Source of the DNA: Hyphomicrobiales bacterium
GTDB lineage: Bacteria > Pseudomonadota > Alphaproteobacteria > Rhizobiales > Rhizobiaceae
Direction: 5' to 3'
DNA: 64,000 nucleotides
Assembly (NCBI GenBank): GCA_900466945.1
Contig: UBNV01000019.1
Location: 1-64,000 of the forward strand
This document shows, piece by piece, positions 55,117 through 64,000 of this stretch. The number at the start of each line of letters is the position of its first letter. Position 1 is the first letter of the stretch. The translations under genes were made by a program, and so were the position numbers. The notes under the pieces are model-generated. The model was not told the origin of the DNA. It did no database searches and was given only the letters and a program-made list of their open reading frames with translations.

Positions 55117-56652
55117 TCAGCCCTCCAGCCCCGGCAATAACCCGGCGGAGACCGCCGAAACCAAGGTCCCATCCGCCACCAGCCGGCCGGCAGCCTCGAG
55201 ATCGGGCGACATGTAGCGATCCTCTTCCAGGGTGGCGACGTGGACACGCAAGGTGGAGATCACGTTCTGCAGTTCCGGGCTCGTGGTGAGCGGGCTTCTG
55301 AATTCCACGCCCTGGGCGGCCGTCAAAGCCTCGATGCCGATGATCGAAAATAGGTTATCCGTCATTTGCAGCAGACGCCGCGCCCCATGGCAGGCCATCG
55401 AAACGTGGTCCTCCTGATTGGCAGACGTCGGCGTCGAATCGACCGACGCCGGATGCGCCATCTGCTTGTTTTCGCTCATCAGCGCAGCCGACGTAACCTC
55501 CGCGATCATCAGGCCGGAGTTCAGCCCCGGCTTCTTGGCGAGGAAGGCCGGCAGGCCGTATGACAGGGCCGGATCGACCAGCAACGCGATACGCCGTTGT
55601 GCGATCGCCCCGATTTCGCAGACGGCAATCGCGATCTGGTCGGCAGCGAAGGCCACGGGCTCCGCATGGAAGTTGCCGCCCGAGACGACGCTCATGTCGG
55701 AAAGCACGAGCGGATTATCGGTGACGGCATTTGCTTCGATTTCGAGCGTGCGACCCGTCATGCGCAGAAGATCGAGGCAGGCGCCATCGACCTGTGGCTG
55801 GCAGCGGATGCAATAGGGATCCTGTACGCGCTCGTCGCCTTCCAGATGACTTTCACGGATGACGGAGCTGGCGAGCAGTCCGCGCAAAGCAGCTGCCGTA
55901 TCGATCTGCCCCTTGTGGCCGCGCAGCGTGTGAATGTCGGCGGTGAAAGGCGCCGACGAGCCCATCGCCGCATCGGTCGAGAGCGCACCGGTGATCAGTG
56001 CGGCCTGGGCTGCACGATGGGCGCGGAAGAGGCCGGCCAGCGCCAGCGCCGTCGAGGCCTGCGTGCCGTTGATCAATGCCAGACCTTCCTTGGCCGCGAG
56101 CACGACGGGCGTCAGCCCCGCGCGCTTCAACGCCTCTGCGCCGGAAAGCCGTTCGCCCTGATAGAAGGCTTCCGCTTCGCCCATCATGACAGCGGCCATA
56201 TGGGCCAGCGGTGCAAGGTCACCGGACGCGCCGACGGAGCCCTTTTCGGGAATGAGCGGGGTGACGCCTTTCTCCAGCATGCCCTCAATAAGGCGAACCA
56301 GCTCGAGGCGCACCCCGGAGGCGCCGCGACCGAGCGAGATCAGCTTCAGCGCCATGATCAGGCGGACGATAGTGTCGGCGAGAGGCTGACCCACGCCGCA
56401 GCAATGCGACAGGATCAGATTGCGCTGCAGTGTCTCCGTGTCAGCCGCATCGATCTTGATCGAGGCAAGTTTGCCGAAGCCGGTATTGATGCCGTAGACC
56501 GGCTCGTTGCCGGCTGCGATTTCTGCAATGCGCGCGGCCGCCTTCTCGATGCCGGCATCGAAGCTGCGGTCGAGCACGGCACTTTCGCCGCTCCAGTAGA
56601 TCTCGGCCAGTTCGGCGAGAGACACGCGGCCGGGGTGAAGCGTAATGGTCAC
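55117..56652 (-). CDS. hutH: Histidine ammonia-lyase (canonical, with MIO motif)
   Basis: A 511-aa enzyme that deaminates histidine to urocanate. The MIO-forming Ala142-Ser143-Gly144 is intact in [14 protein letters not shown], and the other active-site motifs are present: [35 protein letters not shown] and NQEDHVSM. The start is a GTG at 56652 that overlaps the hutI stop by 4 bases; no ATG fits. Confidence 0.97.
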   Translation of the reverse strand: MTITLHPGRVSLAELAEIYWSGESAVLDRSFDAGIEKAAARIAEIAAGNEPVYGINTGFGKLASIKIDAADTETLQRNLILSHCCGVGQPLADTIVRLIMALKLISLGRGASGVRLELVRLIEGMLEKGVTPLIPEKGSVGASGDLAPLAHMAAVMMGEAEAFYQGERLSGAEALKRAGLTPVVLAAKEGLALINGTQASTALALAGLFRAHRAAQAALITGALSTDAAMGSSAPFTADIHTLRGHKGQIDTAAALRGLLASSVIRESHLEGDERVQDPYCIRCQPQVDGACLDLLRMTGRTLEIEANAVTDNPLVLSDMSVVSGGNFHAEPVAFAADQIAIAVCEIGAIAQRRIALLVDPALSYGLPAFLAKKPGLNSGLMIAEVTSAALMSENKQMAHPASVDSTPTSANQEDHVSMACHGARRLLQMTDNLFSIIGIEALTAAQGVEFRSPLTTSPELQNVISTLRVHVATLEEDRYMSPDLEAAGRLVADGTLVSAVSAGLLPGLEG

Positions 56653-57869
56653 GACAGAATTCCTTTGGTGATGTGGCCGTTCCAGATGCGCTGGTGAAGC
56701 GGGTTGAAACCGATGCGATAGACGAGCTCTGCCGGGCTCTCGACCGACCAGATGGCAAGGTCGGCCTGCTTGCCGACCTCGATGGTCCCGACCGTTTCGA
56801 GACGCCCGAGCGCGCGGGCGGCGTTGCGGGTGATGCCGAGAAGGCATTCCTCGACCGTCATGTGAAACAGCGTGGCCGCCATGTTCATGGTCAGCAGCAG
56901 GGAGGTGAGCGGCGAGGTGCCGGGATTGCAGTCCGTGGCAAGTGCCATGGCCGTGCGCTGCTTGCGGAACAGATCGATCGGCGGCTTCTTCGTCTCGCGG
57001 ATGAAGTAATAGGCGCCCGGCAGCAACACGGCGACGGTTCCGGCCTTGGTCATCGCAGCAGCACCGTCTTCATCCGTGTATTCCAGATGGTCTGCCGAAA
57101 GGCCCTGGTATTCGGCTGCAAGGGCCGCGCCATGAAGGTTCGACAACTGATCTGCATGCAGCTTCACCGGAAGACCAAGCGCGCGGGCCTCATCGAAGAC
57201 AAGCCGCATTTCGTCGGGCGAAAAGGCGATGCCTTCGCAAAAGCCGTCCACCGCGTCGACCAGTCCCTCCGCGTGAGCCGCTTTCAGACCCGGCAACACG
57301 ACCTCCTCCATGAAAGCGCGATTGCGCCCCTTGTACTCGGCGGGCGTTGCATGGGCGCCGAGATAGGTCGTGGTAATGGCGACCTGGCGCTTCTCGACCA
57401 GCTTCCGTGCGGCACGCAGCATCTTGAGCTCGTCATCGACGGTGAGCCCATAACCGGACTTGACCTCGACGGTCGTCACGCCCTCGGCGATCAACGCGTC
57501 AAGGCGGGGAAGCGTCTGCGAGACAAGATCGGCCTCGCTTGCCTCGCGCACCTGCCGCACCGACGAGACGATGCCGCCACCGGCCCGGGCGATCTCTTCA
57601 TAGGAGGCGCCCGCAAGGCGCATCTCGAATTCCCGGGCGCGATTGCCGGCATGCACGAGATGCGTATGGCAATCGATGAGGCCCGGCGTCACCCAGCGAC
57701 CCTCGTAATCGATCACCTCTGCACCGCCGGGGATCGCGACCTCGCTAGCCGCGCCGACGGCGACGATCCGCCCACCCTCGATCACCACCCTGCCATTCTC
57801 GATCACACCAAGCCCCGGCCGATCGGTCGCCATGGTCGCAATCCGCGCATTGGTCAAAACCGTCGTCAT
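56649..57869 (-). CDS. hutI: Imidazolonepropionase
   Basis: A 406-aa amidohydrolase opening the imidazolone ring to formiminoglutamate. Metal ligands are in [24 protein letters not shown] and [11 protein letters not shown]. It overlaps both neighbours by 4 bases. Confidence 0.97.
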   Translation of the reverse strand: MTTVLTNARIATMATDRPGLGVIENGRVVIEGGRIVAVGAASEVAIPGGAEVIDYEGRWVTPGLIDCHTHLVHAGNRAREFEMRLAGASYEEIARAGGGIVSSVRQVREASEADLVSQTLPRLDALIAEGVTTVEVKSGYGLTVDDELKMLRAARKLVEKRQVAITTTYLGAHATPAEYKGRNRAFMEEVVLPGLKAAHAEGLVDAVDGFCEGIAFSPDEMRLVFDEARALGLPVKLHADQLSNLHGAALAAEYQGLSADHLEYTDEDGAAAMTKAGTVAVLLPGAYYFIRETKKPPIDLFRKQRTAMALATDCNPGTSPLTSLLLTMNMAATLFHMTVEECLLGITRNAARALGRLETVGTIEVGKQADLAIWSVESPAELVYRIGFNPLHQRIWNGHITKGILS

Positions 57870-59374
57870 GCGACCTCGCTTTCTGACCAGGCGGCCGTCG
57901 CCTTCAGCATCTTCTGGACGTTTCGGATCTCGACATTGAGAGGCCGATCATCTCGGTAAAAGGCGGTTTCGTGCCGCACACGCCGGTAGAGGGCCTCCGT
58001 CATGTCTGCCTTTGCGGCAGACGACGTCTGCAGATCATAGGCCTGCGCAGCCGCAGTGAGTTCGATCGCAAGCACCGTTTCAAGATTGTCGAGGATTGCG
58101 AGCGCCTTTCCTGCAGCGGGCGTCGCATGGGTCAGGATATCCTCTTGCAGTGCCGAGGTGATCCCACCGTCAAGGCTCGCCGGCATGGCGAGACGACGAT
58201 TTTCAGCCACCAGCGCCGCCGCCGTGTACTGGATGATCATGAAACCGGATTCGACGCCGCTGCCGGCGGCGAGGAAAGCCGGAAGCCCGCTCACCAGCGG
58301 GTTTACGAGACGGTCGATGCGACGCTCGGAAATGGCGGCGAGTTCGGCGGCAGCCGTGGCGAGACTGTCCATGGCAAGCCCGAGCGCCGCACCCACAGCA
58401 TGCGCCTGCGAATGCACTTCGGGCGCTTCGGCTGAGCCGCCGACCGTAGGATTGTCCGTGACGCTTGCGAGCTCGCGATCGACGACACCGCGCGTTTGCA
58501 CGAGGGCGTCACGTACAGCCCCATGCACATGCGGCACGGCCCGAAGGCTGAGTGGATCCTGGGTCCGCTTGCCCGCGGCTTCCGCAAGAAGCGCACTCCC
58601 GACCAGCAGCCTTCGCAGATTGTGTCCGACCTGTTGCAAACCCTCGGATTTGCGCAGTGCCAGTGGCTTTTCCGCGAAGGGGTCGCTTTGGGCGCCGAGG
58701 TTTTCATAGGTCACTGCAGCCGCCGCATCGGCCCAGTCGGCCAATTTCGTGAGCCGCGTAACGGCCAGAGCTGCAAGCCCCGTTGCGCAGGGTGTTCCGT
58801 TGACAAGGCTCAAGCCTTCCTTGGCCTGCAGCATGAGCGGCTTCAGCCCGAGCGCCCGCAAGGCCTCCGCTCCGGACATGATCTTGTCGTCGTTTCGGCA
58901 TTCGCCGGCGCCGATCAGAACGAGGCCGACGGCCGCGGCATGGGTGAGGTAACCGACGGAGCCTCTTGATGGGATCAGGGGCAACATGTCGCTATTCAGC
59001 AGGGCGAGGAGTATATCGACGATCTCCAGCCGTACGCCCGAATATCCATGGGCGAAATTGTTGATCTGGGCCGCCATGATTGCGCGGGTCTCTACCCGGC
59101 CGAGCGGTTCACCCACGCCACAGGAATGGCTGAACAACAGATTGCGTGACAGGGCCGATTGGTCTTCGCGCCCGATGATCACGTCGCACAAGGCGCCGAC
59201 ACCGGTATTGATGCCATAACCGCGGATCCCCTGATCGACCAGCGCGTTCACGATCGATCGCGCGTTGTCGATGCGCCGGCGGGCGGGCTCGCCCAGTACC
59301 AGGTGCGCGCCGCCGGCAATGGCGGCGATGTCGTCGGAGGTAAGCGCCTTGTCGAGAACGACGGTATCAGGCAT
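57866..59374 (-). CDS. HAL-family lyase paralogue lacking the MIO tripeptide
   Basis: A 502-aa protein of the aromatic amino acid lyase fold, in the middle of the hut operon. Fold motifs [23 protein letters not shown] and [11 protein letters not shown] align with HutH. However GSVG (138-141) runs directly into YLTHAAAVG: the Ala-Ser-Gly that forms the MIO electrophile is missing by exactly three residues, with no frame change. QDPY-SLRC-QPQV is [12 protein letters not shown], and the NFHAEP motif is gone. Histidine deamination by the MIO route is therefore unlikely. Ergothionase, a HAL-fold enzyme without MIO that expels trimethylamine, is a precedent as I recall it. ATG 59374 is preferred to TTG 59419. 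Confidence 0.85.
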   Translation of the reverse strand: MPDTVVLDKALTSDDIAAIAGGAHLVLGEPARRRIDNARSIVNALVDQGIRGYGINTGVGALCDVIIGREDQSALSRNLLFSHSCGVGEPLGRVETRAIMAAQINNFAHGYSGVRLEIVDILLALLNSDMLPLIPSRGSVGYLTHAAAVGLVLIGAGECRNDDKIMSGAEALRALGLKPLMLQAKEGLSLVNGTPCATGLAALAVTRLTKLADWADAAAAVTYENLGAQSDPFAEKPLALRKSEGLQQVGHNLRRLLVGSALLAEAAGKRTQDPLSLRAVPHVHGAVRDALVQTRGVVDRELASVTDNPTVGGSAEAPEVHSQAHAVGAALGLAMDSLATAAAELAAISERRIDRLVNPLVSGLPAFLAAGSGVESGFMIIQYTAAALVAENRRLAMPASLDGGITSALQEDILTHATPAAGKALAILDNLETVLAIELTAAAQAYDLQTSSAAKADMTEALYRRVRHETAFYRDDRPLNVEIRNVQKMLKATAAWSESEVA

Positions 59375-59450
59375 CAGGTTTTCCCTTTTCTCGGCATGGA
59401 CAAACGGTGTTCGCTTCAAGTCTCAGCATAAAAATGCTTAGCCGACTAAT

Positions 59451-60824
59451 TCAGGTTGCCAGCGTCCTGAGGACCCGTTCAAAGTTCCGATCGATGCTTT
59501 CTTCGAAACGATGCCGTCCCTGCTCCACGACGAATTTTCCCCGAACCATCACATCACGAACCGCCTCGTTGCCGAGCGCGAAGATCCACCGGTCGAGGAT
59601 CTGATCGTCCTTGGCCGCGGCAATGAAGGCATTCGTCCCGTCGAGCACGACGAGATCCGCCCGGGCGCCCACGCGGATGCCGTTCATGCCAAGCCCCGCC
59701 GCCTGTGCGCCGCCAGCAAGGCTTGCATCAAGAAGAGTCCGCCCGACCGAGGCGCCTGGACCGGATACGACCCGGTTCCGTCGCCTGTCACGCAGCCGCT
59801 GGCCGTATTCTAGCAGCCGCAATTCTTCGGCCACCGAGGTCGCGACATGGCTGTCCGTGCCGATACCCAGCCGCCCGCCATGACTCACAAAATCCGTGGC
59901 CGGAAAAATGCCGTCGCCGAGGTTGGCCTCGGTCGCAGGGCAAAGGCCAGCCACGGCACCCGTTCTGGCGAGGCGTGCCGTTTCCTCTGTTGTCATGTGT
60001 GTCGCATGGATGGCGCACCAGCGATCATCGACAGAGAATTCGTCGAGCAGGTAGCTTACCGGCCGGCGTCCGCTCCAAGCGAGGCAGTCTTCGACTTCGC
60101 GTTCCTGCTCAGCCACGTGGATATGGACGGGACCGGCGGTGCGCTCTGCCGAAAGTACCGCACGCACCTCTTCCGGCGTGGCGGCTCGCAGCGAATGAAT
60201 GGCCAGACCGAGGCGGACATCGGCAGCCCTGCATTCGGGCTCCAGTCGATCAAGCAGAGCGAGGAAACTGTCGACGCCATGAATGAACGGTTGCTGTCCT
60301 GCGTTCGGATCGAGCCCTCCAAAGCCGGCATGAGCGTAGAAGACGGGGAGATGGGTCAGGCCGATGCCTGCTGTCTCCGCTGCACGCAGGATGCGAGCCG
60401 ACATCTCGAAGCCATCGGACCGGCCGACTTCGGCCAGAGCATGATGGAAATAGTGGAACTCAACGACATGGCCGAAGCCGCCCTTTAGAAGTTCACTATA
60501 CAACTTCGTCGTCACCGCCTCGGCATCGTCGGGAGACATGCGACTGACTAGCCGGTACATGGTCTCCCGCCAAGTCCAGAAGCTGTCATCTGTCGAGCCT
60601 GCTTGCTCCGCAAGGCCGGCCATGGCGCGTTGAAAGGCATGAGAATGCAGGTTTTGCAGGGCCGGAACGACAGGTCCGGACAAACGAGTCGCGCCCGCGC
60701 CACAGGCGGCGTCGGGCTGAATGGCGACTATAATCCCGTTATTGTCGATCCCGATCGTGACGTCGGAGGCCCAGCCTTCCGCCAGGAGAACACTTTCACA
60801 AAACAGCGTCTGAGCAATGTTCAT
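59451..60824 (-). CDS. hutF: Formimidoylglutamate deiminase
   Basis: A 457-aa amidohydrolase releasing ammonia from N-formimino-glutamate to give N-formylglutamate for HutG. Motifs are LQNLHSHAFQRAMAGLAEQ, the metal His in AIHSLRA and IHVAEQEREVED, and GIGTDSHVATS. It is the first gene of the hut operon. The presence of HutF and HutG together defines the five-step pathway. Confidence 0.95.
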   Translation of the reverse strand: MNIAQTLFCESVLLAEGWASDVTIGIDNNGIIVAIQPDAACGAGATRLSGPVVPALQNLHSHAFQRAMAGLAEQAGSTDDSFWTWRETMYRLVSRMSPDDAEAVTTKLYSELLKGGFGHVVEFHYFHHALAEVGRSDGFEMSARILRAAETAGIGLTHLPVFYAHAGFGGLDPNAGQQPFIHGVDSFLALLDRLEPECRAADVRLGLAIHSLRAATPEEVRAVLSAERTAGPVHIHVAEQEREVEDCLAWSGRRPVSYLLDEFSVDDRWCAIHATHMTTEETARLARTGAVAGLCPATEANLGDGIFPATDFVSHGGRLGIGTDSHVATSVAEELRLLEYGQRLRDRRRNRVVSGPGASVGRTLLDASLAGGAQAAGLGMNGIRVGARADLVVLDGTNAFIAAAKDDQILDRWIFALGNEAVRDVMVRGKFVVEQGRHRFEESIDRNFERVLRTLAT

Positions 60825-60840
60825 CGTGAAACCTTGTCAA

Positions 60841-60854
60841 GTTGTATAGGCAAC
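60841..60854. promoter_or_regulatory. Candidate HutC operator before hutF
   Basis: GTTGTATAGGCAAC is an imperfect dyad 17 bases before the hutF start, next to a CTTG-A-CAAG dyad (60833-60842 region). A near copy, TTGTTTAGGCAAC, occurs at 51990-52002 upstream of hutC. HutC-type sites are built on TTGTATA half-sites, so the assignment is reasonable but not certain. Confidence 0.45.
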
Positions 60855-60941
60855 ATGGCAGGATTTAAGTGTCAGCGCAAGCGGTGCCGTCGTGAGAAAA
60901 TGCGAACGCAACGCGGGAGGCAGGTCCCGGGCAGAGGCGGA

Positions 60942-62567
60942 TCATCTGGCCTGATGAAGCGGAGCCGAGGTCTGATCGGGGGACGAGGCAAGCGCTGCCA
61001 ATTCGTCACGGTGGCGCATCATGGCCTTGAGGAGCGCGTGATCCCGCGCCAGAGCGGCCTGACGTCTGGGGGATGGCGGGAAATGGGACATGGCAAACTG
61101 CATTGCTATTCCCGCCTCTTCAACGGATGGGAATGCGCCGGCCGCCACGGCGGCGTGAAGCGCGCAACCCAAGAGCACCGCGTCGCAATCCTTCGGCACC
61201 CGCACATCGCATCCCGTCGCGTCGGCATAGAGTTGCGACAGAAGGGGATGGTCGGCCAGACCGCCCGCGAGCAGGATCTGTTTCGGTGCGCCAGCAAGGC
61301 GCGGCTGGTGCTCCATGATATGACGAATGCTGCAGGCGAGCGCGACGCAGCTTCGCCAATAGAGCTTGTGCAATGACACCAGGCTCTGATCGAGGTCCAG
61401 ACCCGCAACGGTCCCGGTCAACAACGGATCGGAGAGTGGCGAGCGCGTTCCGTGCAGGTCAGGCAACACGGAGATGGGAAGACCAAAATCGGGCCCCTCT
61501 AGGGCCAGATGCTCGGAGATGGCGTCGAGAATCGCGCGGTGCCGCGCCTTCATCGGGGTGCCGCCGGCGGGATGCAGCTTGACGATGTGGTCGAGGAACG
61601 CACCTGACGCGGACTGACCGGCTTCCGTGAGCCACAGGCCAGGGATAGCCGCATCGCGAAAGCCCCCCCAGCATCCGGGGCCGGAAACCGGCTCGTGGCT
61701 CAGGCGGACGATGCAGCTCGATGTCCCCGCGATCAGTGCGGCTTCGGTGGAAAGAGGGGTCTTCGGACGCGCGCCTGCCGCGAACAGGCCGAGCGTTCCG
61801 GCATAGGCATCGATGAGGCCGGGCGCCACGAGGGTATCCCGATCCAGGCCAAGCTCGACTGCGGCTTCCGCGGAAAGGTGACCGATGGCGAGTGCTGGTG
61901 GCTCAGAGCGGGACGGCAGGCCGGCCCGCTCCATCACGTCATCTAGCCCGATTTTCCGGTAGTATTCGAGAGGAGGTTCGCCCGGCGCTTCTGGCGTGTA
62001 GCCCCATTTCGATGCGAGTGCCGAGTGACTGCGTTTTGTCGAACCCGTGGCGCGCCATGTCAGGTAGTCGCAGAGATCGAAGATCAGGCCGCTGGCAGCC
62101 CAGATCTCGGGGCGGTGGATTTTCAGCCAGAGCAGCTTCGGGATCTGCATTTCCACCGAGAGCCTGCCGCCAAACCGACCGAGCACCGGATCGCTTATGG
62201 CATTGCAGGCCTCGGTCTCTTCAATCGCCCTGTGGTCCATCCAGAGAATGGTGTCGACGTTTGGCGTTTCGGATGTCGAGATTGAAATGGGTTCTCCGTC
62301 ACCATCGCGCACAACCAGCGAACAGGTGGCATCGAACCCCATGGCGAGCACGGTGTCAGCGCCAATGCCACTCTCGACGAGTGCCGCCTTGACCGCCGAG
62401 CAAACCGCGGACCAGATCTCTTCGCTGTCCTGTTCCATGTGATTTGGGAGCGAATGATGAACGCTGATCGGCACGACGCAACGGGCAAGCTGACGACCGC
62501 TGAGATCGAACACCCCGGCCCGTGCACTGCCCGTGCCAACATCCACGGCCAAGAGGTGTTTACGCAT
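60942..62567 (-). CDS. FGGY-family carbohydrate kinase (pentulose kinase type)
   Basis: A 541-aa cytoplasmic sugar kinase. The N-terminal phosphate motif is VDVGTGSARAGVFD; TILWMDHRAIEET, GTSSCIVRLSHEP and ILLAGGLADHPLLSQLYAD match the ribulokinase-like FGGY group. A ketose produced by the nearby polyol dehydrogenase is a likely substrate. The start overlaps the HAD gene by 8 bases. Confidence 0.88.
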   Translation of the reverse strand: MRKHLLAVDVGTGSARAGVFDLSGRQLARCVVPISVHHSLPNHMEQDSEEIWSAVCSAVKAALVESGIGADTVLAMGFDATCSLVVRDGDGEPISISTSETPNVDTILWMDHRAIEETEACNAISDPVLGRFGGRLSVEMQIPKLLWLKIHRPEIWAASGLIFDLCDYLTWRATGSTKRSHSALASKWGYTPEAPGEPPLEYYRKIGLDDVMERAGLPSRSEPPALAIGHLSAEAAVELGLDRDTLVAPGLIDAYAGTLGLFAAGARPKTPLSTEAALIAGTSSCIVRLSHEPVSGPGCWGGFRDAAIPGLWLTEAGQSASGAFLDHIVKLHPAGGTPMKARHRAILDAISEHLALEGPDFGLPISVLPDLHGTRSPLSDPLLTGTVAGLDLDQSLVSLHKLYWRSCVALACSIRHIMEHQPRLAGAPKQILLAGGLADHPLLSQLYADATGCDVRVPKDCDAVLLGCALHAAVAAGAFPSVEEAGIAMQFAMSHFPPSPRRQAALARDHALLKAMMRHRDELAALASSPDQTSAPLHQAR

Positions 62568-63267
62568 CAGCCAGATCTTCCGGTCTCCTCGCTCCGAGGG
62601 CAAAGTGGAGCAAATTCTCCATGGCGTCAAACTGCGCGTCGGCTTTGAGAAGCGTCAACGCCTCCCGGTAGCTGGCATGGTGGGTATGCGATCCTCCGGT
62701 AAAAGCCAGAACCCGCATTCCGGCGGCCTGGGCCGCACTGATACCGGCGGGGCTGTCCTCGATCACGAGGCATGCGGCGGGCGACACGCCCATTTCTGCG
62801 GCCGCATGCAGAAATAGATCCGGCGCAGGCTTGCCGTTTTCCACCATGGTGGCGCTGAATATATGTGGGGTTAGCTGAGGAAGCAGCCCGGTTACCGACA
62901 ACGAAAGCTCTATCCGTTCGCGCTGGCTGGAGGAGGCCACGCAGCAGGCAACATTCTTCTCTTTCAGCGCCTTGATGGCTGTCGCGACGCCCGGGAGAGG
63001 TTTCAACTCCGCACGAAACCGTGTGTAAAGAACCTCCCGCATGCCAGCCAGAAAGGGCGGGTCGATCTTGACGCCGAATTCCGATTGCACCGCGTCCGCG
63101 AGCGAGCCGAGACTGCGCCCCAAAAAGCGGTCGGCGGCCCCTTCGGTTGTCAGTGAAACCCCCTTTTTCGCCAAAGCCTCGACGAGCACCTCGAGCGCGA
63201 TCCCCTCGCTATCGACGAGTACCCCGTCACAGTCGAAGATCACGAGGCGGATCGTCAGGGGGTCCAT
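62560..63267 (-). CDS. HAD-superfamily phosphatase or phosphomutase
   Basis: A 235-aa hydrolase with the HAD motifs FDCDGVLVDSE (nucleophile Asp), ASSSQRERI, the Lys in NGKPAPDLF and IEDSPAGISAA. This resembles beta-phosphoglucomutase and sugar-phosphate phosphatases. It sits between polyol dehydrogenase and kinase genes. GTG 63273 is an alternative start two codons upstream. Confidence 0.88.
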   Translation of the reverse strand: MDPLTIRLVIFDCDGVLVDSEGIALEVLVEALAKKGVSLTTEGAADRFLGRSLGSLADAVQSEFGVKIDPPFLAGMREVLYTRFRAELKPLPGVATAIKALKEKNVACCVASSSQRERIELSLSVTGLLPQLTPHIFSATMVENGKPAPDLFLHAAAEMGVSPAACLVIEDSPAGISAAQAAGMRVLAFTGGSHTHHASYREALTLLKADAQFDAMENLLHFALGARRPEDLADA

Positions 63268-63273
63268 GGTCAC

Positions 63274-64000
63274 TCAGCTTGCAAGGTTACCGTCGATGTA
63301 GCGCTGGAGCGTAGCGGCGGTGCCATGGCTCCGCAAGCTGTCGATCGCCTCTCCATAACGCTTCTGGAAACGGGGATCCGCACCCACAGACCCGAAGATA
63401 TCCGCAAGACCGATGAAGGCCATCGGATCGGTGCGGGAAGCCACCGCGGCCGCATGCAGCCGGTCGGCACTCGGGTCGTTGAACACGATCGCCTTGCCGC
63501 CGTCGCTTGTGCCCTCGAAATAGCGGCACCATAGCGCCGAGACCAGCGCGAGACCCTGGACGTCGAGGCCCTTAGCCAAGCGATCAGCGGTCGAAGGCAG
63601 GATGAATTTCGGCTGTCGGTTCGACCCGTCCTGCGCCAGGCGCGGAATCGTATCGCCGATCTTAGGGTTCGAGAAGCGTGTCTCGATCAGCTTGAAATAG
63701 TCCTGAAGGCTGGTGTTCGGGACGGGTGGCACGACCGGGATGATGTCGTCGTTCTCCAGCTTGGCGAGGAAGGCACGGATCAACGGATTTTCCATGGATT
63801 CGTGCACGAAATGGATGTCCATGAGCGCGGCCGGATAGGCAATGGCGGCGTGCCCGCCGTTCAGGATGCGCAGCTTCATCAGTTCGTAGGGCGCAACGTC
63901 AGGCACGAAAGTAACGCCGACGTCTTCCAGCGACGGACGGCCGAGCGGGAATTTATCTTCCAGCACCCATTGCTTGAAGCCTTCGCAGAACACCGGCCAA
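63274..64000 (-). CDS. mtlK: Mannitol/polyol 2-dehydrogenase, C-terminal part (cut by the window edge)
   Basis: The visible 242 codons are the C-terminal domain of a long-chain polyol dehydrogenase. The catalytic Lys-Asn-His pattern is in KLRILNGGHAAIAY, preceded by WPVFCEGFKQWVLEDKF, which continues off the right edge. The enzyme oxidises mannitol, arabitol or sorbitol to a ketose with NAD. It is directly followed by the HAD gene. The exact polyol cannot be decided from this part. Confidence 0.88.
   Translation of the reverse strand, partial: WPVFCEGFKQWVLEDKFPLGRPSLEDVGVTFVPDVAPYELMKLRILNGGHAAIAYPAALMDIHFVHESMENPLIRAFLAKLENDDIIPVVPPVPNTSLQDYFKLIETRFSNPKIGDTIPRLAQDGSNRQPKFILPSTADRLAKGLDVQGLALVSALWCRYFEGTSDGGKAIVFNDPSADRLHAAAVASRTDPMAFIGLADIFGSVGADPRFQKRYGEAIDSLRSHGTAATLQRYIDGNLAS

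Noticed and set aside
57866..59374. The second HAL gene as a plain duplicate hutH
   Set aside because: It lacks the MIO tripeptide and several active-site motifs, so the simple annotation would be misleading.

Overview
The window looks like accessory or chromid-type DNA from an alphaproteobacterium of the Rhizobiaceae (Sinorhizobium/Ensifer, Rhizobium, Shinella or Agrobacterium type). The reasons are high GC with strong third-position bias, densely packed operons with 4-base start/stop overlaps, many ABC uptake systems, a NasST-controlled nitrate assimilation operon, a cyoABCD oxidase, a complete hut operon and polyol genes. No rRNA, tRNA, ribosomal protein, replication gene or CRISPR array was seen. 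Genus and replicon type are inferences.

Layout. 1-173: start of an IS3-type transposase orfA running off the left edge. 407-7776 (minus): a type I secretion locus with two putative exported proteins (a 562-aa Gly/Asn/Asp-rich protein and a ~670-aa acidic repeat protein), then the ABC transporter and the HlyD adaptor; a LuxR-type regulator and a small unknown protein are divergent (8586-9870). 10151-16285: a LacI regulator facing a five-gene operon for a carbohydrate-type ABC importer plus a cytoplasmic metallophosphoesterase. 17131-23917 (minus): an arabinoside uptake and hydrolysis cluster (ABC importer, GH51 arabinofuranosidase, and an ArsR-type regulator with a large beta-rich C-terminal domain). 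24033-35903 (minus): nitrate assimilation, nasT-nasS, then a sigma-54 promoter and an attenuated leader, then nrtA-nrtB-nrtD-nirB-nirD-nasA-cysG. 36099-42639: an MHS-family MFS transporter divergent from cyoABCD and a SURF1 gene. 42653-51137: a LysR regulator divergent from a BMP-type ABC importer operon that also carries a formamidase, two cysteine hydrolases (one biuret-hydrolase-like) and a cupin. 51168-60824 (minus): hutF, a second HAL-like gene, hutI, hutH, hutG, hutU, hutD, hutC. 60942-64000 (minus): polyol dehydrogenase (cut by the right edge), HAD phosphatase and FGGY kinase.

How it works together. Most of the window scavenges nitrogen and carbon: nitrate to ammonium, histidine to glutamate and formate by the deiminase/deformylase route, small amides to ammonia, arabinosides and polyols to central metabolism. 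Regulation visible in the DNA includes a consensus -24/-12 promoter, an upstream dyad and an A1/G4 hexaloop hairpin before a terminator in front of nrtA, which fits NasT (ANTAR) antitermination.

Most unusual items: the second HAL-like protein in the hut operon lacks exactly the Ala-Ser-Gly tripeptide that forms the MIO cofactor and has other active-site changes, so it should not be an ordinary histidine ammonia-lyase; the type I secretion island with its two low-complexity or repetitive cargo candidates; the amide/biuret-type operon; and a CysG whose methyltransferase half is truncated.
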